This document shows, piece by piece, positions 35,436-45,153 of a stretch of DNA of 64,000 bases. The notes under the pieces are model-generated. The model searched no databases. It saw nothing but the letters and a program-made list of their open reading frames with translations, and was not told the DNA's origin. Numbering within the stretch: position 1 is the stretch's first letter; every line of letters begins with the position of its first letter. This DNA comes from RYN-122 sp963761655. GTDB taxonomy: Bacteria > Actinomycetota > Actinomycetes > Mycobacteriales > SCTD01. Both the position numbers and the translations under genes were made by a program. Where the stretch lies: NCBI GenBank assembly GCA_963761655.1, contig CAVXHI010000002.1, positions 186,001 to 250,000 of the forward strand. Direction: 5' to 3'.

Positions 35436-35540
35436 GGTACCGCGCCACGTAGGCTCTGTCAGGCGGTCTCGGCACCGACCCGGGCGCTGCTGGGGCGGGC
35501 GGGCGGCGACCGTCACGGTCCTACGCACCCTGGGAGTCCC

Positions 35541-36188
35541 ATGCCGGTCACGGCCGCCGCCGACGGACAGGCCCTGCCTGCAGGGCTCGACCTCTCGCCG
35601 GCTCGACGCCGCCTCTTCGAGGCCGCGCTCGAGCTGTTCGGCCGTCGCGGCTACCACGCCGTCTCGGTCCGGGACATCGCGTCCAGCGTCGGGCTCAAGC
35701 CGATGGCCCTGTACGCCCATACGCCGTCGAAGCAGGACCTGCTGCTCGAGCTGGTGCGGATCGCCTTCGCGACCCACCGGGACCGGCTGCGGGAGGCCCT
35801 GCTGGAGGTCGGCGCGGAGCCGGTCACCCAGATCCGGGCGCTGTGCCGCGCGCACGTGCTCGTCCACCTCGAGCACCCGGCGCTGGCCCGCGTCGCGAAC
35901 CGCGAGATCGAGTGTCTGGAGGCGGAGCACTCCGAGGAGCTGCTCCGGCTGAAGGCCGACGCGGGGCGGGACTTCCTCGGCGTCCTGGCCCGGGGTCAGC
36001 GCCTCGGGGTCTTCGCGGGCGACGACGCCGTCCTGCTGGGGTACGCCATCTCCTCCATGGGCATCCGCGCCCCGGAGTGGTGGAGCAGCTACGCGGGGGG
36101 CAGCGGCGAGCAGGTCGCCGACAGCATCGCCGACTTCGCCGTCCGCATCCTGACCGCGGGCCGGAGCGACCTTGCCCGTCCCTCGTGA
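35541..36188 (+). CDS. TetR-family regulator (divergent to SBP 5)
   Basis: A 215-residue TetR regulator with the helix-turn-helix AVSVRDIASSVGLKPMALYAHTPSKQDLL. It is clearly paralogous to the broken TetR at 44378-45014: both share RRLFEAALELFG(R/E)RGY, LEL, HRDRL, QIRAL and APEWW/AAEWW. It is divergent from SBP 5 and coupled by GTGA overlap to the AGE epimerase gene. It probably controls both through the dyad at 35424. The ligand is likely a sugar derivative or small acid related to the glycan cluster (inference). Confidence 0.88.
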   Translation: MPVTAAADGQALPAGLDLSPARRRLFEAALELFGRRGYHAVSVRDIASSVGLKPMALYAHTPSKQDLLLELVRIAFATHRDRLREALLEVGAEPVTQIRALCRAHVLVHLEHPALARVANREIECLEAEHSEELLRLKADAGRDFLGVLARGQRLGVFAGDDAVLLGYAISSMGIRAPEWWSSYAGGSGEQVADSIADFAVRILTAGRSDLARPS

Positions 36189-37381
36189 GGTCGGAGGGCC
36201 TTCCCACGCGCGCGGTCGCCGTACGCCGCCTGCTCGAGCGGGTCCGGCTCAGCCGTACTGCTGACGGGTTCGGGCACCTGCGTGCCGACGGCACGGTCGA
36301 CGCCGCCGAGGGCCTGCAGTGCTACCTCGTCGCCCGCGCCGTGCACGTGCTCGCGCTCGGGGTGCTGCTCGGCCACCGCGACGTCCTGCCCGACCTCCTG
36401 CACGGCCTGCGCTCCCTGCAGGGGCCGCTGCACGACCCGGAGGACGACGGCTGGTGGACCGCCCGTCCCGGCGACGACGGCAAGCAGGCGTACACGCACG
36501 CCTTCGTGCTGCTCGCGGCGGCCAGCGCCACCCGGGCGGGGGCTCCGGGCGCGGAGGTCCTGCTGCAGCAGGCGCTGGAGGTCTGGGAGCGGCGGTTCTG
36601 GGACGAGCAGGCGGGCGCCGCCGTGGAGCAGTGGGACCGGGGCTGGACGAGGCTCGACGGGTACAGGGGCGCCAACGCGAACATGCACACGGTCGAGGCG
36701 CTGCTCGCCGTCGCGGACGCGGCGCCGGCGCAGGCCGAGCAGGCGCGGTCGCGCGCCCTGCGCATCACCGAACGGCTCGTCCACCGCGAGGCGGGCGGCC
36801 GGGGCTGGCGGCTCCCCGAGCACTTCGACGCGGCGTGGCAGGCCGAGCCGGAGCACGGGGCGGACGCGCCGCACGACCCCTTCCGGCCCTACGGCGTGAC
36901 CGTGGGCCACCAGTTCGAGTGGGCGCGGCTGTGCCTGCACCTCGACGCGGATCTCGGCGCGGACGCCCCGGCGTGGCTCCGGGACGACGCCGTCGCCCTG
37001 TACGCGGCCGCCCGGGACCGCGGCTGGCGCGCCGACGGCAGGGACGGCTTCGTCTACACGCTCGACTGGCACGACCGCCCCGTGAGCACCCAGCGCATGC
37101 ACTGGGTCCTCGCGGAGGCGGTCAGTGCAGCGGCCGTCCTCGCGACCGCCGTCGGAGGTGACGCATACGACGCCGACCTCCAGCGCTGGCAGCGGCACGC
37201 GGCAGAGGTCTTCGCCGACCCCGCTACAGGCAACTGGCACCACGAGCTGACGCCCGACGGAGCGCTCTCGACCACGACCTGGTCGGGGCAGCCGGACACC
37301 TACCACGTCGTGCAGGCGCTCCTGCTCCCCGGCCTGCCCGTCCTCGGCAGCCTGGCGGCGGCGGTCGCGTCCCTCAGCTGA
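36185..37381 (+). CDS. AGE-family sugar epimerase/isomerase
   Basis: A 398-residue member of the N-acylglucosamine 2-epimerase family, an (alpha/alpha)6 barrel. Family hallmarks visible are GYRGANANMHTVEALLA, HREAGGRGWRLPEHFDA, GVTVGHQFEWARL and RMHWVLAEAVSAA, with the catalytic histidines in the MHTVEA, GHQFEW and MHWVLAE segments. Members interconvert mannose/fructose/glucose, N-acylhexosamines or cellobiose. Next to a beta-mannosidase, mannose isomerase or epimerase activity is likely (inference). It is coupled to the TetR gene and overlaps the convergent Gfo/Idh gene by 8 bases. Confidence 0.9.
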   Translation: MRSEGLPTRAVAVRRLLERVRLSRTADGFGHLRADGTVDAAEGLQCYLVARAVHVLALGVLLGHRDVLPDLLHGLRSLQGPLHDPEDDGWWTARPGDDGKQAYTHAFVLLAAASATRAGAPGAEVLLQQALEVWERRFWDEQAGAAVEQWDRGWTRLDGYRGANANMHTVEALLAVADAAPAQAEQARSRALRITERLVHREAGGRGWRLPEHFDAAWQAEPEHGADAPHDPFRPYGVTVGHQFEWARLCLHLDADLGADAPAWLRDDAVALYAAARDRGWRADGRDGFVYTLDWHDRPVSTQRMHWVLAEAVSAAAVLATAVGGDAYDADLQRWQRHAAEVFADPATGNWHHELTPDGALSTTTWSGQPDTYHVVQALLLPGLPVLGSLAAAVASLS

Positions 37382-38270
37382 CGCGACCGCGGCCCCGGTC
37401 CAGCCGCGACTCCGCCTCGGCGAGGACCTCCGTCAGGTGCAGCCCGTACGCCGCGTCCGGGCCGGTCGTGCCCGAGCCGGGCAGCAGGGCGTCCAGCGCC
37501 CGACCGTGGGCAGCCCGGACGTCGTCCGCGGTGAGCCGCGGCGCCGGTCCGCTCCGGCCCCCCGCGCCCCAGAAGGACACCTCCGTGTGTGACGCGGCCG
37601 GGTCCGCCGTCAGGCTCAGCTCCGCGGAGCTGGTCGCGCCGCCGTCGTGCGTCAGCAGCAGCTGCACGAGGCCGCTCACGCTGCGCGTCGCCTGCACGCC
37701 TGTGACCGGCCCGAGGACCGCCTCCAGCACCGACAGCGCGTGCGGACCGACGTCCCACAGCGCTCCCCGGGCGGCGCGCCAGGGGCTGTCGGCGAGCCGC
37801 TGCGGCGTGAGGGCGTTGACGAGGCTCGCCCGACCGCTCTCCCAGCCGCCCCGGGAGGACAGGTCCGCCAGCCACTCGCGGGTGGGGGGTGCCCAGCGGG
37901 CGGTCAGCAGCACGGCCGTCCGCGCGTGGGCGGTGGCGTCGACGACCGCCCGTGCCTGCTGCACGTCCAGGCCGGTCGGCTTCTCCAGCAGCAGGCCGCT
38001 GACCTCGGCCGCGACCTCGGCCACCAGCCCGGCCTGGACCTGCGGCGGTACCGCGAACGTCAGGACGTCGACCTGGCCGGCGAGCTGCCGGAGCGAGGTC
38101 GACGCCTGGACGCCCAGGACGGCCGCCGCGCTCGCCGTCCGGGCCTCGTTGCGACCCCAGACGCCGACCAGCTCGATGCCGGGGTGCGCCACGGCGCTCG
38201 GACCGTGCACCTGTGTGGCCCAGCTGCCCGTGCCGACGAGACCGACGCGGGTCGGCCGGCCCCCGGTCAC
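37374..38270 (-). CDS. Gfo/Idh/MocA-family oxidoreductase
   Basis: A 298-residue NAD(P)-dependent sugar oxidoreductase. The N-terminal nucleotide-binding loop is GLVGTGSWATQVH and the family Lys lies in LLEKPTGLDVQQA. The C-terminal domain is shorter than in the usual 330-380-residue members. The GTG overlaps the stop of the CocE-type hydrolase gene. It is the last gene of the TetR-hydrolase-SGNH-mannosidase-CocE-Gfo operon and so probably acts on a released sugar. Confidence 0.9.
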   Translation of the reverse strand: MTGGRPTRVGLVGTGSWATQVHGPSAVAHPGIELVGVWGRNEARTASAAAVLGVQASTSLRQLAGQVDVLTFAVPPQVQAGLVAEVAAEVSGLLLEKPTGLDVQQARAVVDATAHARTAVLLTARWAPPTREWLADLSSRGGWESGRASLVNALTPQRLADSPWRAARGALWDVGPHALSVLEAVLGPVTGVQATRSVSGLVQLLLTHDGGATSSAELSLTADPAASHTEVSFWGAGGRSGPAPRLTADDVRAAHGRALDALLPGSGTTGPDAAYGLHLTEVLAEAESRLDRGRGRVS

Positions 38271-39883
38271 GGAGCGAGGAGCGGGAGCACGACGCGGGAC
38301 GGGTGGTCGGGGTCGTGGAAGACGGCCTGCTCGGCGACCACCAGCCGCGTCGCAGAGGCGAGGGGCTCACCGCTCCCGGGGTTGCGGAGGTAGACCGGGT
38401 GCGCCCCGCTCGACACCTGGAGCCGGATCCGGTGGCCCCGGGCGAAGCGCACGGCCGTGGGGGACATGCGTATGCAGACGCGCAGGCTCCCGTCGTCCTG
38501 CACCTCCGTCCTGCCGGGCCGCAGGCGGACGATCCCGTCGGAGACGTTCGTCGACCGGCCCCTCATGTCGACGTCGCACAGCCGGACGAAGAAGTCCGTG
38601 TGGGTCAGGCTCGAGCGCACGCACAGCTCGGCCGTGAGCTCCCCGACGACGGTCGTGTCGGCGTCGAGCACCGGCGTCGTGAACGTCAGCACGTCGGCCC
38701 GAGCCTCGAGGGCCCGGTTGTCCGTGGGACCAGCGTTGCTGCTCTGGAGCGTGGCGCCGCCGGCGGCTGGCGTGGGGTCGGCCGGGTCGTAGCGGTACCG
38801 GCTGGGTGCCGAGGCCGGTGCGGGCCCGGTGCCGAGCGACCCGCCGGGCTGGAGGTACCAGGTCACGTCGGTGGCGGGCGGCGGCCAGCCGGGCAGGTCG
38901 AGCCAGCTCCTGGTGCCGAGCAGCTGGACGCGGACCGGGGCCCGGTCGTCCTCCGCTCCGCGCAGGTGGACGTCTGCCCAGCTCAGGGTGTCGGCGAGGA
39001 AGGCGCCGACGCTGGCAGGGTGCCCGTGGTGCCACGGCCCGACGGTGAGGCGGGTCGGGCGTCCCGCCGCCGTCAGGGCCTTGTGGTCCTCGAGCTGGTC
39101 GGCGAGGAAGACGTCGTACCAGCCGGCGACCATGGAGGCCGGGGGCGCGGCGTCCAGACGGGTGCCGAAGTCGATCGGGGACCACCACGGGTCGTCGGGC
39201 TCGTCGTGCGCGATCCACTCCTGGAAGGCCGGGACGGGACGGCCGGTGAGGGCCGTGTCCATGTCGCGCAGGGGGAGGGTGCCGTATGCGGCGCTGAGCT
39301 GCCTCCTGGTGCGGCGTGCGGTGAGGGCCTTCCTGAGCGGGGAGGCGTCGCGGTCCTCCATCCCGGCCGACCAGCTCAGGGCGGTCTCGAGCGCGAAGCT
39401 CCCGCCCGGGAAGAACAGCCCCCGGAAGGCGCTCGCGGTGACGGCTGGCGCGATCGCCTTCACCCACGACGGCGGGTCCTCGGCGACGGCCCACTGGGTG
39501 AGGCCGAAGTAGCTGGCTCCGAAGAGCGCGACGCGGGGCACGAACCACGGCTGCGCCTCCAGCCACTGCAGCGTGGCCAGGCCGTCGGCCTGCTCGCTGC
39601 GGAAGGGGACCCACTCGCCGCCGGAGCCGGCCGTGCCGCGGCAGCTGACCTGGACGACCTGGTAGCCGCGCTCGGCGAGCATCCGGGCCATCAGGTCCAG
39701 CCGGCCGTACGGGGTGCGGGTCAGCAGGACGGGGGCGTCGTCCCGGCCGGTCGGGTACCAGCGGTCCGCGAGCAGCTCGACGCCGTCGGGCATCGGGACG
39801 GACAGGGAGCGGTCCACCGACACCGCCGTCGTGGCGGGCGGCAGGCCGGCCAGCTTCGCGGCGAGCCGGCTCGCGAGGGTCAC
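38267..39883 (-). CDS. CocE/NonD-family hydrolase (X-Pro dipeptidyl-peptidase fold)
   Basis: A 538-residue serine hydrolase with LLTRTPYGR and QVSCRGTAGSGGEW, typical of the CocE family, and the nucleophile in FGASYFG (Ser124). The catalytic His is likely in VGPWHHGHP. The C-terminal jelly-roll domain (from ~320) includes VRVQLLGTRSWLDLPGWPPP. There is no signal peptide. It is a second, only distantly related member of the fold found also at 19114. In this operon it may remove acyl or ester groups from sugars. Confidence 0.89.
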   Translation of the reverse strand: MTLASRLAAKLAGLPPATTAVSVDRSLSVPMPDGVELLADRWYPTGRDDAPVLLTRTPYGRLDLMARMLAERGYQVVQVSCRGTAGSGGEWVPFRSEQADGLATLQWLEAQPWFVPRVALFGASYFGLTQWAVAEDPPSWVKAIAPAVTASAFRGLFFPGGSFALETALSWSAGMEDRDASPLRKALTARRTRRQLSAAYGTLPLRDMDTALTGRPVPAFQEWIAHDEPDDPWWSPIDFGTRLDAAPPASMVAGWYDVFLADQLEDHKALTAAGRPTRLTVGPWHHGHPASVGAFLADTLSWADVHLRGAEDDRAPVRVQLLGTRSWLDLPGWPPPATDVTWYLQPGGSLGTGPAPASAPSRYRYDPADPTPAAGGATLQSSNAGPTDNRALEARADVLTFTTPVLDADTTVVGELTAELCVRSSLTHTDFFVRLCDVDMRGRSTNVSDGIVRLRPGRTEVQDDGSLRVCIRMSPTAVRFARGHRIRLQVSSGAHPVYLRNPGSGEPLASATRLVVAEQAVFHDPDHPSRVVLPLLAP

Positions 39884-39923
39884 GGTCTGAGTCCGCCCGT
39901 CGTCGTCGTGCAGGACTGTCCGG

Positions 39924-42422
39924 TCACCGGGTCACCTCGTGCAGCGGGACGGCCGGCCGGCCGTAGGAGGCGGTGCAGAGGACGGCGTCCTCCGGCAGGT
40001 CGGACACGTGGACGACCGCCTGCGCGCCGTCCCGCAGGTCCAGGTGGTTCGTGCTGAACCGCACGCCGGGGACGCTCGCCCGCACGTGGGCCAGGTACGC
40101 GTAGCCCGACGCCGTCAGGGTCACCTCGGCAGAGCTGCCTGTGCGGCGGACCGTCGCGGAGACCTGCCCGGACAGGGGGAGCTCCTTGAGCGGCGCGAGG
40201 AACAGCCGGTTGGCCGGGACGGCGTCGCTGCGGTCCCTGACGCCGGCGAGCAGGTCGGCGCGGTCGACCGGCGTGGACCAGACGACGCCGGACGAGTACG
40301 GGGCGGCCGTCAGCGGGAGCCGGGCGGTCGTCCGGGGCTGGTCGAACCCGCCGAGCGCGACGTCGAGGTCGAGGGGGACCTCGCGCTGGACCGAGCTCGT
40401 GACCCACAGCTCGAGCAGCCCGTCGTGCACCCGGAACGAGGCGAGGACCGGTGCGTAGGCCCGCTGCAGGTACCAGTAGCCTGCCTTGCCGACGAGGTCG
40501 TGGTCGAGGACCGACCACGACAGCCCCGGCCAGACGTCGTTGAACTGCCACACGAGCGTCCCGCTGCACGCCGGCTGCCGGCGCCGGTAGTGCTCCACGC
40601 CGAGCTTGAGGCCCTCCGCCTGGCACGCCATCGAGCGGTCGACGTACTCCTCGAGGGTGCTCGGGAGGCCGGTCTCGAGCTCCATCAGCGCCCAGGCCTT
40701 GTCGCCGGGGGTGTCCTTGTTGCGGTGCAGGAACGCCGGGCTGTCGAGGGCGAGCGGCGAGTCGCCGGACCAGCGCTGCAGGGTGGCCAGCTCGGGGGCG
40801 GCGTGGACGCCGAACTCGCTGATGAACCGCCCGGTGTCGTGCAGGTACCGGCGCGGGTGGGCGGCCTCGCCCGGCGTCGCGTAGTCCTCGTGCGTCCCCG
40901 CCCCGACGTCGACGCCGTGCCACACCTCCCACGCGTGCCGGTCGCCGTCGCGGACGCCGTTGACCGTCTCTGCCGGGTCCTCGCCCCACGGGCTGCCGGG
41001 CCAGTAGACGGCCCCCGGGCTGTGCTCCCCGACGACGCGGGGGAGCAGCTCGGCGAACCAGGACCACCCCCACGGGCCGGGTTCGACGTCGCCGGTCGCG
41101 ATCTGGTGGATGCCCTGCACCTCGTTGTTGCCGGCCCAGAGCGCCAGGCACGCGTGGTTGCGGAGCCGGGTCACCTGGTGGACGGCCTCGGCCTCCACCT
41201 CCGCCGTGAGGGCGGCGTCGTCGCTGGGGTAGTCGTCGCAGGCGAACATGAAGTCCTGCCAGACGAGGACGCCGAGCTCGTCGCAGGCCGCGTAGAAGGC
41301 GTCGTGCTCGTAGACGCCGCCGCCCCAGACGCGCAGCACGTTCATCTGCCCGTGCCGGGCGGCCTCGACCAGCTCCCGGTAGCGCGACTCCTGCACGGAG
41401 CCGACCAGCAGCGACGCCGGCACCCAGTTCGCGCCACGGGCGAACAGGGGCACGCCGTTGACCACGAGGCGGAACAGCCGCCCGTCCTCGACGATGGAGC
41501 GGTCCAGCTCGACGGTCCGCAGGCCGATCCGGTCGGTCCGCTCGTCCAGCACCTCGCCGTCCCGCGTCAGCCGCACCCGGAGGTCGTAGAGCGGCGAGTC
41601 GCCGAGGTCGTGCGGCCACCACAGCCGCGGCTGCTCGACCTCCAGGACGACGCCGGCCTCCTCTGCGGCCGCCGCGCCGGACCAGGACGCGACGACGGCG
41701 CCCTCGGGGTCGCACAGCTCGAGCGACAGGCGCCCCGGCCCGGTGAGGCGCACCTGCACTCTCACGGCCAGCGTGGCCGACGAGCCGAGGGAGGTCGTGC
41801 GGGCGTGCACCCCGAGGAGCCGGTCCGGCTGCACGGGCAGCACGACGACGGGCCCGTGCAGCCCGATCGACGGGAGCCGGGGCCCGAGGTCCCAGCCCCA
41901 GGAGCAGGCGGCCTTGCGGCGGCGCACCCGCTGCAGCCGCAGAACCAGGTCCTCCGCGACGGGCGGCTCGGCCCGCGGGCGGATGCGGCGTCGGGCCTCC
42001 GTCAGGGCGGCGACCGACGCCTCCAGCTGCTCCGGCGTCACGAGGCCGTCGAGCGGCGGGACGAAGCGGACCACGAGCTCGCCGGGGCCGGTGTGACCGC
42101 CGAGGTCGAACTCCGCGGGTCGGTGCTGGTTCGCGTGCGTCCCGAGCTCGACGTCGTCGAGCCAGACGGTGGCGACGCCGTCCAGCCCCTCGAAGCGCAA
42201 CGCTGCGGGCCCGGGCGGGAGGTCGACCCGGGCGCGGTACCACCAGGTGCGCTCCTCGACCCACGCGACCTCGGCCTCGTCCACCGTGTAGGGGTGGGGA
42301 AGCAGCCCGGCCGCCACCAGGGCCTCGTGCACGCCGCCGGGGACGTCGACCGGCACCCACACGTCGTCGGGGCCGGGCCGCGGGCCGTCGGTGCCGCAGA
42401 GCGTGAAGACCAGGTCGCTCAC
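39924..42422 (-). CDS. Beta-mannosidase, glycoside hydrolase family 2
   Basis: An 832-residue GH2 enzyme. The N-terminal jelly-roll domain has WWYRARVDLPPGPAALRFEG and VWLDDVELGTHANQH. The catalytic barrel has the beta-mannosidase signatures RVWGGGVYEHDAFY and WQDFMFACDDYP, the acid/base Glu434 in WAGNNE and the nucleophile Glu536 in FISEFG. The length fits beta-mannosidases (800-880). There is no signal peptide, so it hydrolyses imported manno-oligosaccharides. The GTG overlaps the SGNH gene's TGA. Together with the AGE epimerase it points to mannan or mannoside use. Confidence 0.93.
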   Translation of the reverse strand: MSDLVFTLCGTDGPRPGPDDVWVPVDVPGGVHEALVAAGLLPHPYTVDEAEVAWVEERTWWYRARVDLPPGPAALRFEGLDGVATVWLDDVELGTHANQHRPAEFDLGGHTGPGELVVRFVPPLDGLVTPEQLEASVAALTEARRRIRPRAEPPVAEDLVLRLQRVRRRKAACSWGWDLGPRLPSIGLHGPVVVLPVQPDRLLGVHARTTSLGSSATLAVRVQVRLTGPGRLSLELCDPEGAVVASWSGAAAAEEAGVVLEVEQPRLWWPHDLGDSPLYDLRVRLTRDGEVLDERTDRIGLRTVELDRSIVEDGRLFRLVVNGVPLFARGANWVPASLLVGSVQESRYRELVEAARHGQMNVLRVWGGGVYEHDAFYAACDELGVLVWQDFMFACDDYPSDDAALTAEVEAEAVHQVTRLRNHACLALWAGNNEVQGIHQIATGDVEPGPWGWSWFAELLPRVVGEHSPGAVYWPGSPWGEDPAETVNGVRDGDRHAWEVWHGVDVGAGTHEDYATPGEAAHPRRYLHDTGRFISEFGVHAAPELATLQRWSGDSPLALDSPAFLHRNKDTPGDKAWALMELETGLPSTLEEYVDRSMACQAEGLKLGVEHYRRRQPACSGTLVWQFNDVWPGLSWSVLDHDLVGKAGYWYLQRAYAPVLASFRVHDGLLELWVTSSVQREVPLDLDVALGGFDQPRTTARLPLTAAPYSSGVVWSTPVDRADLLAGVRDRSDAVPANRLFLAPLKELPLSGQVSATVRRTGSSAEVTLTASGYAYLAHVRASVPGVRFSTNHLDLRDGAQAVVHVSDLPEDAVLCTASYGRPAVPLHEVTR

Positions 42423-43551
42423 GAGAAGGCGCCGCCGGGGCCGAAGACCAGGGACGAGAAGCGGTCGGCCATCGTCCGGTAGCCGTCGGCGTCGGGGTGC
42501 AGGCCGTCGGGCAGGTGGTCGACGTCGTCGGGACCGAACAGCCGCAGCCCGTCGAGCAGGTGCAGGGCCGGGTCGGTGGCCTGCCGCGCCGTGACGACGT
42601 CGGTGAGGACCTCGCGCACCCGCTGCAGGGACAGCGCGCCGACCGACAGCGCCTCCGGCCGCGGCGCGACCCCGAAGACCCCGTCCAGGAGCAGCGTCGG
42701 TCCGGGGTGGGCCTCCGCGGCCGGGCAGACGATCGGGGTGACGACGAGCAGCGGGGTGTCGGGGTGGCCGTCGCGGACGGTGTCGAGGAAGCCGTGGACC
42801 GCTGCGCGGAAGGTCCGCTCGCGCATCGTGTCGCCGTTGACGATGTTGATGCCGAGCTTCAGGCTGATGAGGTCGGCCGCCTCGTCGCGGACGGTGCGGG
42901 CGGTCCAGGGGTCGAGCTGGCACTGGCCCGCGAGCCCGAGGTCGAGCAGGTCGAGGCCCTGCCGCCGGGCGACGAGGGCCGGCCAGGTCTGCGTCGGGCT
43001 GTCGGCCTCGAGGCAGTGGCTGATGGAGCTGCCGTGGTGCACCCAGCGCGGCCCCGTGGGGACGACGGGCTGCGAGCGCCGTCCCGTCGTCGACCCGCAC
43101 CCCGCGCAGCTCGGTGACCGCGGCGTGGGGGAGCCACACCTCGACGACGTGCGCCCGTCGCCGGGGAGGTCGAGGCGCACAAGGCCGGGCCCGCCGGGGA
43201 CGCAGGGCGGCGTCCTCGGGGTGCGGGCCGCGCAGCTGCAGGACGGCGTGGTCCAGGACGCTCGACCGACACGACCGGCTCGCCGTCGACGACGACGTCG
43301 ACCGCGGGGTGCACGTAGGGGAGCTCGGCGACCTGGACGGCGGTGGTGGCGAGGTCGAGCTCGAGCACGCGGCTGGCGGAGGTGAAGGCGAGCCGGACGC
43401 CGGCGGGCATGCCGACGACGACCTGCAGGGCCGGGTCGGTGACCTGTGCGCGGGTCCAGCCGGGCAGGCGCTCGAACACCACGCCCGTGGGCGTGCGCTC
43501 CTCGTGGAGGGCGCCGACGACCGGCAGGCCCTCGAGGGGCAGCGTGCTCAC
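42419..43551 (-). pseudogene. SGNH/GDSL esterase, broken by four frameshifts
   Basis: The reconstructed protein is about 375 residues: an N-terminal beta-sandwich-like domain (STLPLEGLPVVGALHEERTP to VVDGEPVVSVE) and an SGNH hydrolase domain. The latter has block I HHGSSISHC, the Asn-type motif KLGINIVNG and the DxxH motif LPDGLHPDADGY. The reading frame changes near 43260, 43202, 43150 and 43073, all within about 190 bases, between the two domains. The continuous downstream frame (to 42419) alone encodes an intact catalytic domain but lacks a good start. By family it would remove acyl groups from carbohydrates. Sequencing error and decay are both possible. Confidence 0.72.
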
Positions 43552-44362
43552 GGCGTCGGCTGCAGCTCCGGCGCGACGGCGTCGACCTGGCGCAGGAAGT
43601 CGAGCACCTCGGTGTTGGCGGCGTCGCCGACGCCGACCAGGAAGTTGTGGCCGATGCCCTCGTAGCTGACGAGACGGCCCTGCGGGAGCACCTCGGCCAG
43701 CTCGACGCCGGCCTCGTGCTTGACCACGGTGTCATCGGTGCCGTGCAGGACGAGCGCCGGGACGTCGAGGGTGGCGATCTGCTCCGGCGTCACGCTGTAG
43801 GAGCGCAGGGCGTCCTGCTGCGCGACGAGGGCCTGGCGGACCGGCTTCTCGTCCGCGAGCACGGCGCGGTCGGCGGCGGCGCGGTCCGGCGGGCAGGCCG
43901 CGCCGTAGGGGTCGCTCTTGCTCAGGAGCGACCTGCATCACCGGGCGGGGGAGGCGCAGCAGGTGGCGCAGCCACTTCGGGTGCCCGGGGCTTGTCGTCG
44001 GAGAGGATGCCCGTGCAGCCCAGCACCAGGCTGCGCACCCGCTCGGGCGCCTGAAGGGCGATCTGCTGCGCGACGACGCCACCGAGTGAGGCGCCGTAGA
44101 CGTGGGCGCTCTGCTCGCCTGCGGCGTCCAGGACGGCGAGGGCGTCGGAGGCCATGTCCCGGATGGACGCGACCGGCGTCCAGCCGCTGCCGCCGGTGCC
44201 GCGGTTGTCGAAGGAGATCACGCGGTGCGAGGCAGCCAGCGCCTCGACGGCCGGGTACCACATGGCACTGCTGTAGCTCGCGCCCATGCAGAGCAGCACC
44301 GGCGTGCCGGAACCGGACTCCTGCCACTGGATGCGGACGCCGTCGTGGAAGGTGATGGGCAT
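43548..44362 (-). pseudogene. Alpha/beta-fold hydrolase, two frameshifts
   Basis: A reconstructed protein of about 270 residues. It begins PITFHDGVRIQWQESGSGTPV and has GASYSSAMW and the nucleophile elbow YGASLGG. The middle reads PKWLRHLLRLPRPVMQV, and the C terminus has VLHGTDDTVVKHEAG (acid) and GIGHNFL (His). One extra base in the GGGG run at 43987-43990 and one near 43926 break the frame. All catalytic residues are present once corrected, so the ancestral gene was functional. It follows the TetR gene by 15 bases in the same operon. Confidence 0.75.
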
Positions 44363-44377
44363 GGCGACCTCTCTAGG

Positions 44378-45014
44378 TCAATCTGTGGGGTGGGCAGGGC
44401 CGAGCAGCCTGACGGCGTACTCGGCGTACGTGTCAGCGACCTTCCGGGCGCTGAAAGGGGCGTCGGGGGTCCACCACTCGGCGGCCCGGACGCCGAGCGC
44501 GCCGACGGCGTAGACGGCGAGCATCGGCTCGTCGCAGACGAAGGCTCCGAGCCGGACGCCCCGCTCGACGACGTCGAGGAACATGCGGACGCTCTCGTCC
44601 CGGATGAGCGTCGCCGACAGCTGCTGCTCCTCGGTGAGGGCCCGCGCCTCGCGGCTCGTGACCCGGGCGAGGGCGGGGTACTGCAGGTGCGCCGCGACGT
44701 GGGCCCTGGTCAGGGCCCGGATCTGGTCGTTCGGCTCTCGGCCGGCGTCCAGCAGGGCGTCCTTGAGGCGGTCACGCCTGCTCCTCGTGCCCGATGCAGG
44801 TCAGCTCGTACAGCAGGTGCTGCTTGGACGGCACGTGCCCGTAGAGCGCGCCCGGCTGCTGCCCGAGCGCGCCCATGAGGTCGCGCACCGAGACGGCGTC
44901 GTAACCGCGCTCGCCGAACAGCTGCAGGGCCGCCTCGAACAGGCGGAGCCGGGCACCGCCCAGGTCAGGCCGGGGCGGCAGCAGGCGGTCGGTGCGGGAC
45001 ACCATCCTCGTCAT
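44378..45014 (-). pseudogene. TetR-family regulator (divergent to SBP 6), one frameshift
   Basis: A reconstructed protein of about 211 residues, paralogous to the TetR at 35541. The helix-turn-helix reads AVSVRDLMGALGQQPGALYGHVPSKQHLL. After LYELTCIGHEEQ a stop appears, and skipping one base near 44774 continues with DRLKDALLDAGREPNDQIRAL, which aligns with the paralog's HRDRLREALLEVG. The rest (MFLDVVERGVRLGAF, AAEWWTPDAPFS) is intact. The ATG at 45014 has AGGAGG just upstream; an ATG three codons on is an alternative. Two dyads lie between it and SBP 6. Confidence 0.75.
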
Positions 45015-45024
45015 GCGACCTCCT

Positions 45025-45036
45025 GAACGCTCGTTC
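45025..45036. promoter_or_regulatory. Probable TetR operator 1, GAACG-CT-CGTTC
   Basis: A dyad with perfect 5-base arms, 11 bases upstream of the TetR start. It has the same arms as the stronger site at 45112, so it may be the autoregulatory site. Confidence 0.55.
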
Positions 45037-45111
45037 TCTCGTAGACGCTCGCAAGATACGCAGACCCTTGACAGGAGCGCAAGGACCCGTGCAAGGTACG
45101 TCACATTACGT

Positions 45112-45125
45112 TGAACGATCGTTCA
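45112..45125. promoter_or_regulatory. Probable TetR operator 2, TGAACGATCGTTCA
   Basis: A perfect 14-base palindrome 28 bases before the SBP 6 start codon. Its core GAACG-AT-CGTTC matches the site at 45025 and the layout of the site at 35424. Its position near the transcription start of SBP 6 fits repression by the divergent TetR. Confidence 0.7.
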
Positions 45126-45153
45126 CAACCTCGCCCTCGCCGAAGGACACCGG

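Noticed and set aside
45068..45073. TTGACA, a perfect -35 hexamer upstream of SBP 6
   Set aside because: No acceptable -10 is found 16-19 bases downstream, so a promoter call cannot be supported.
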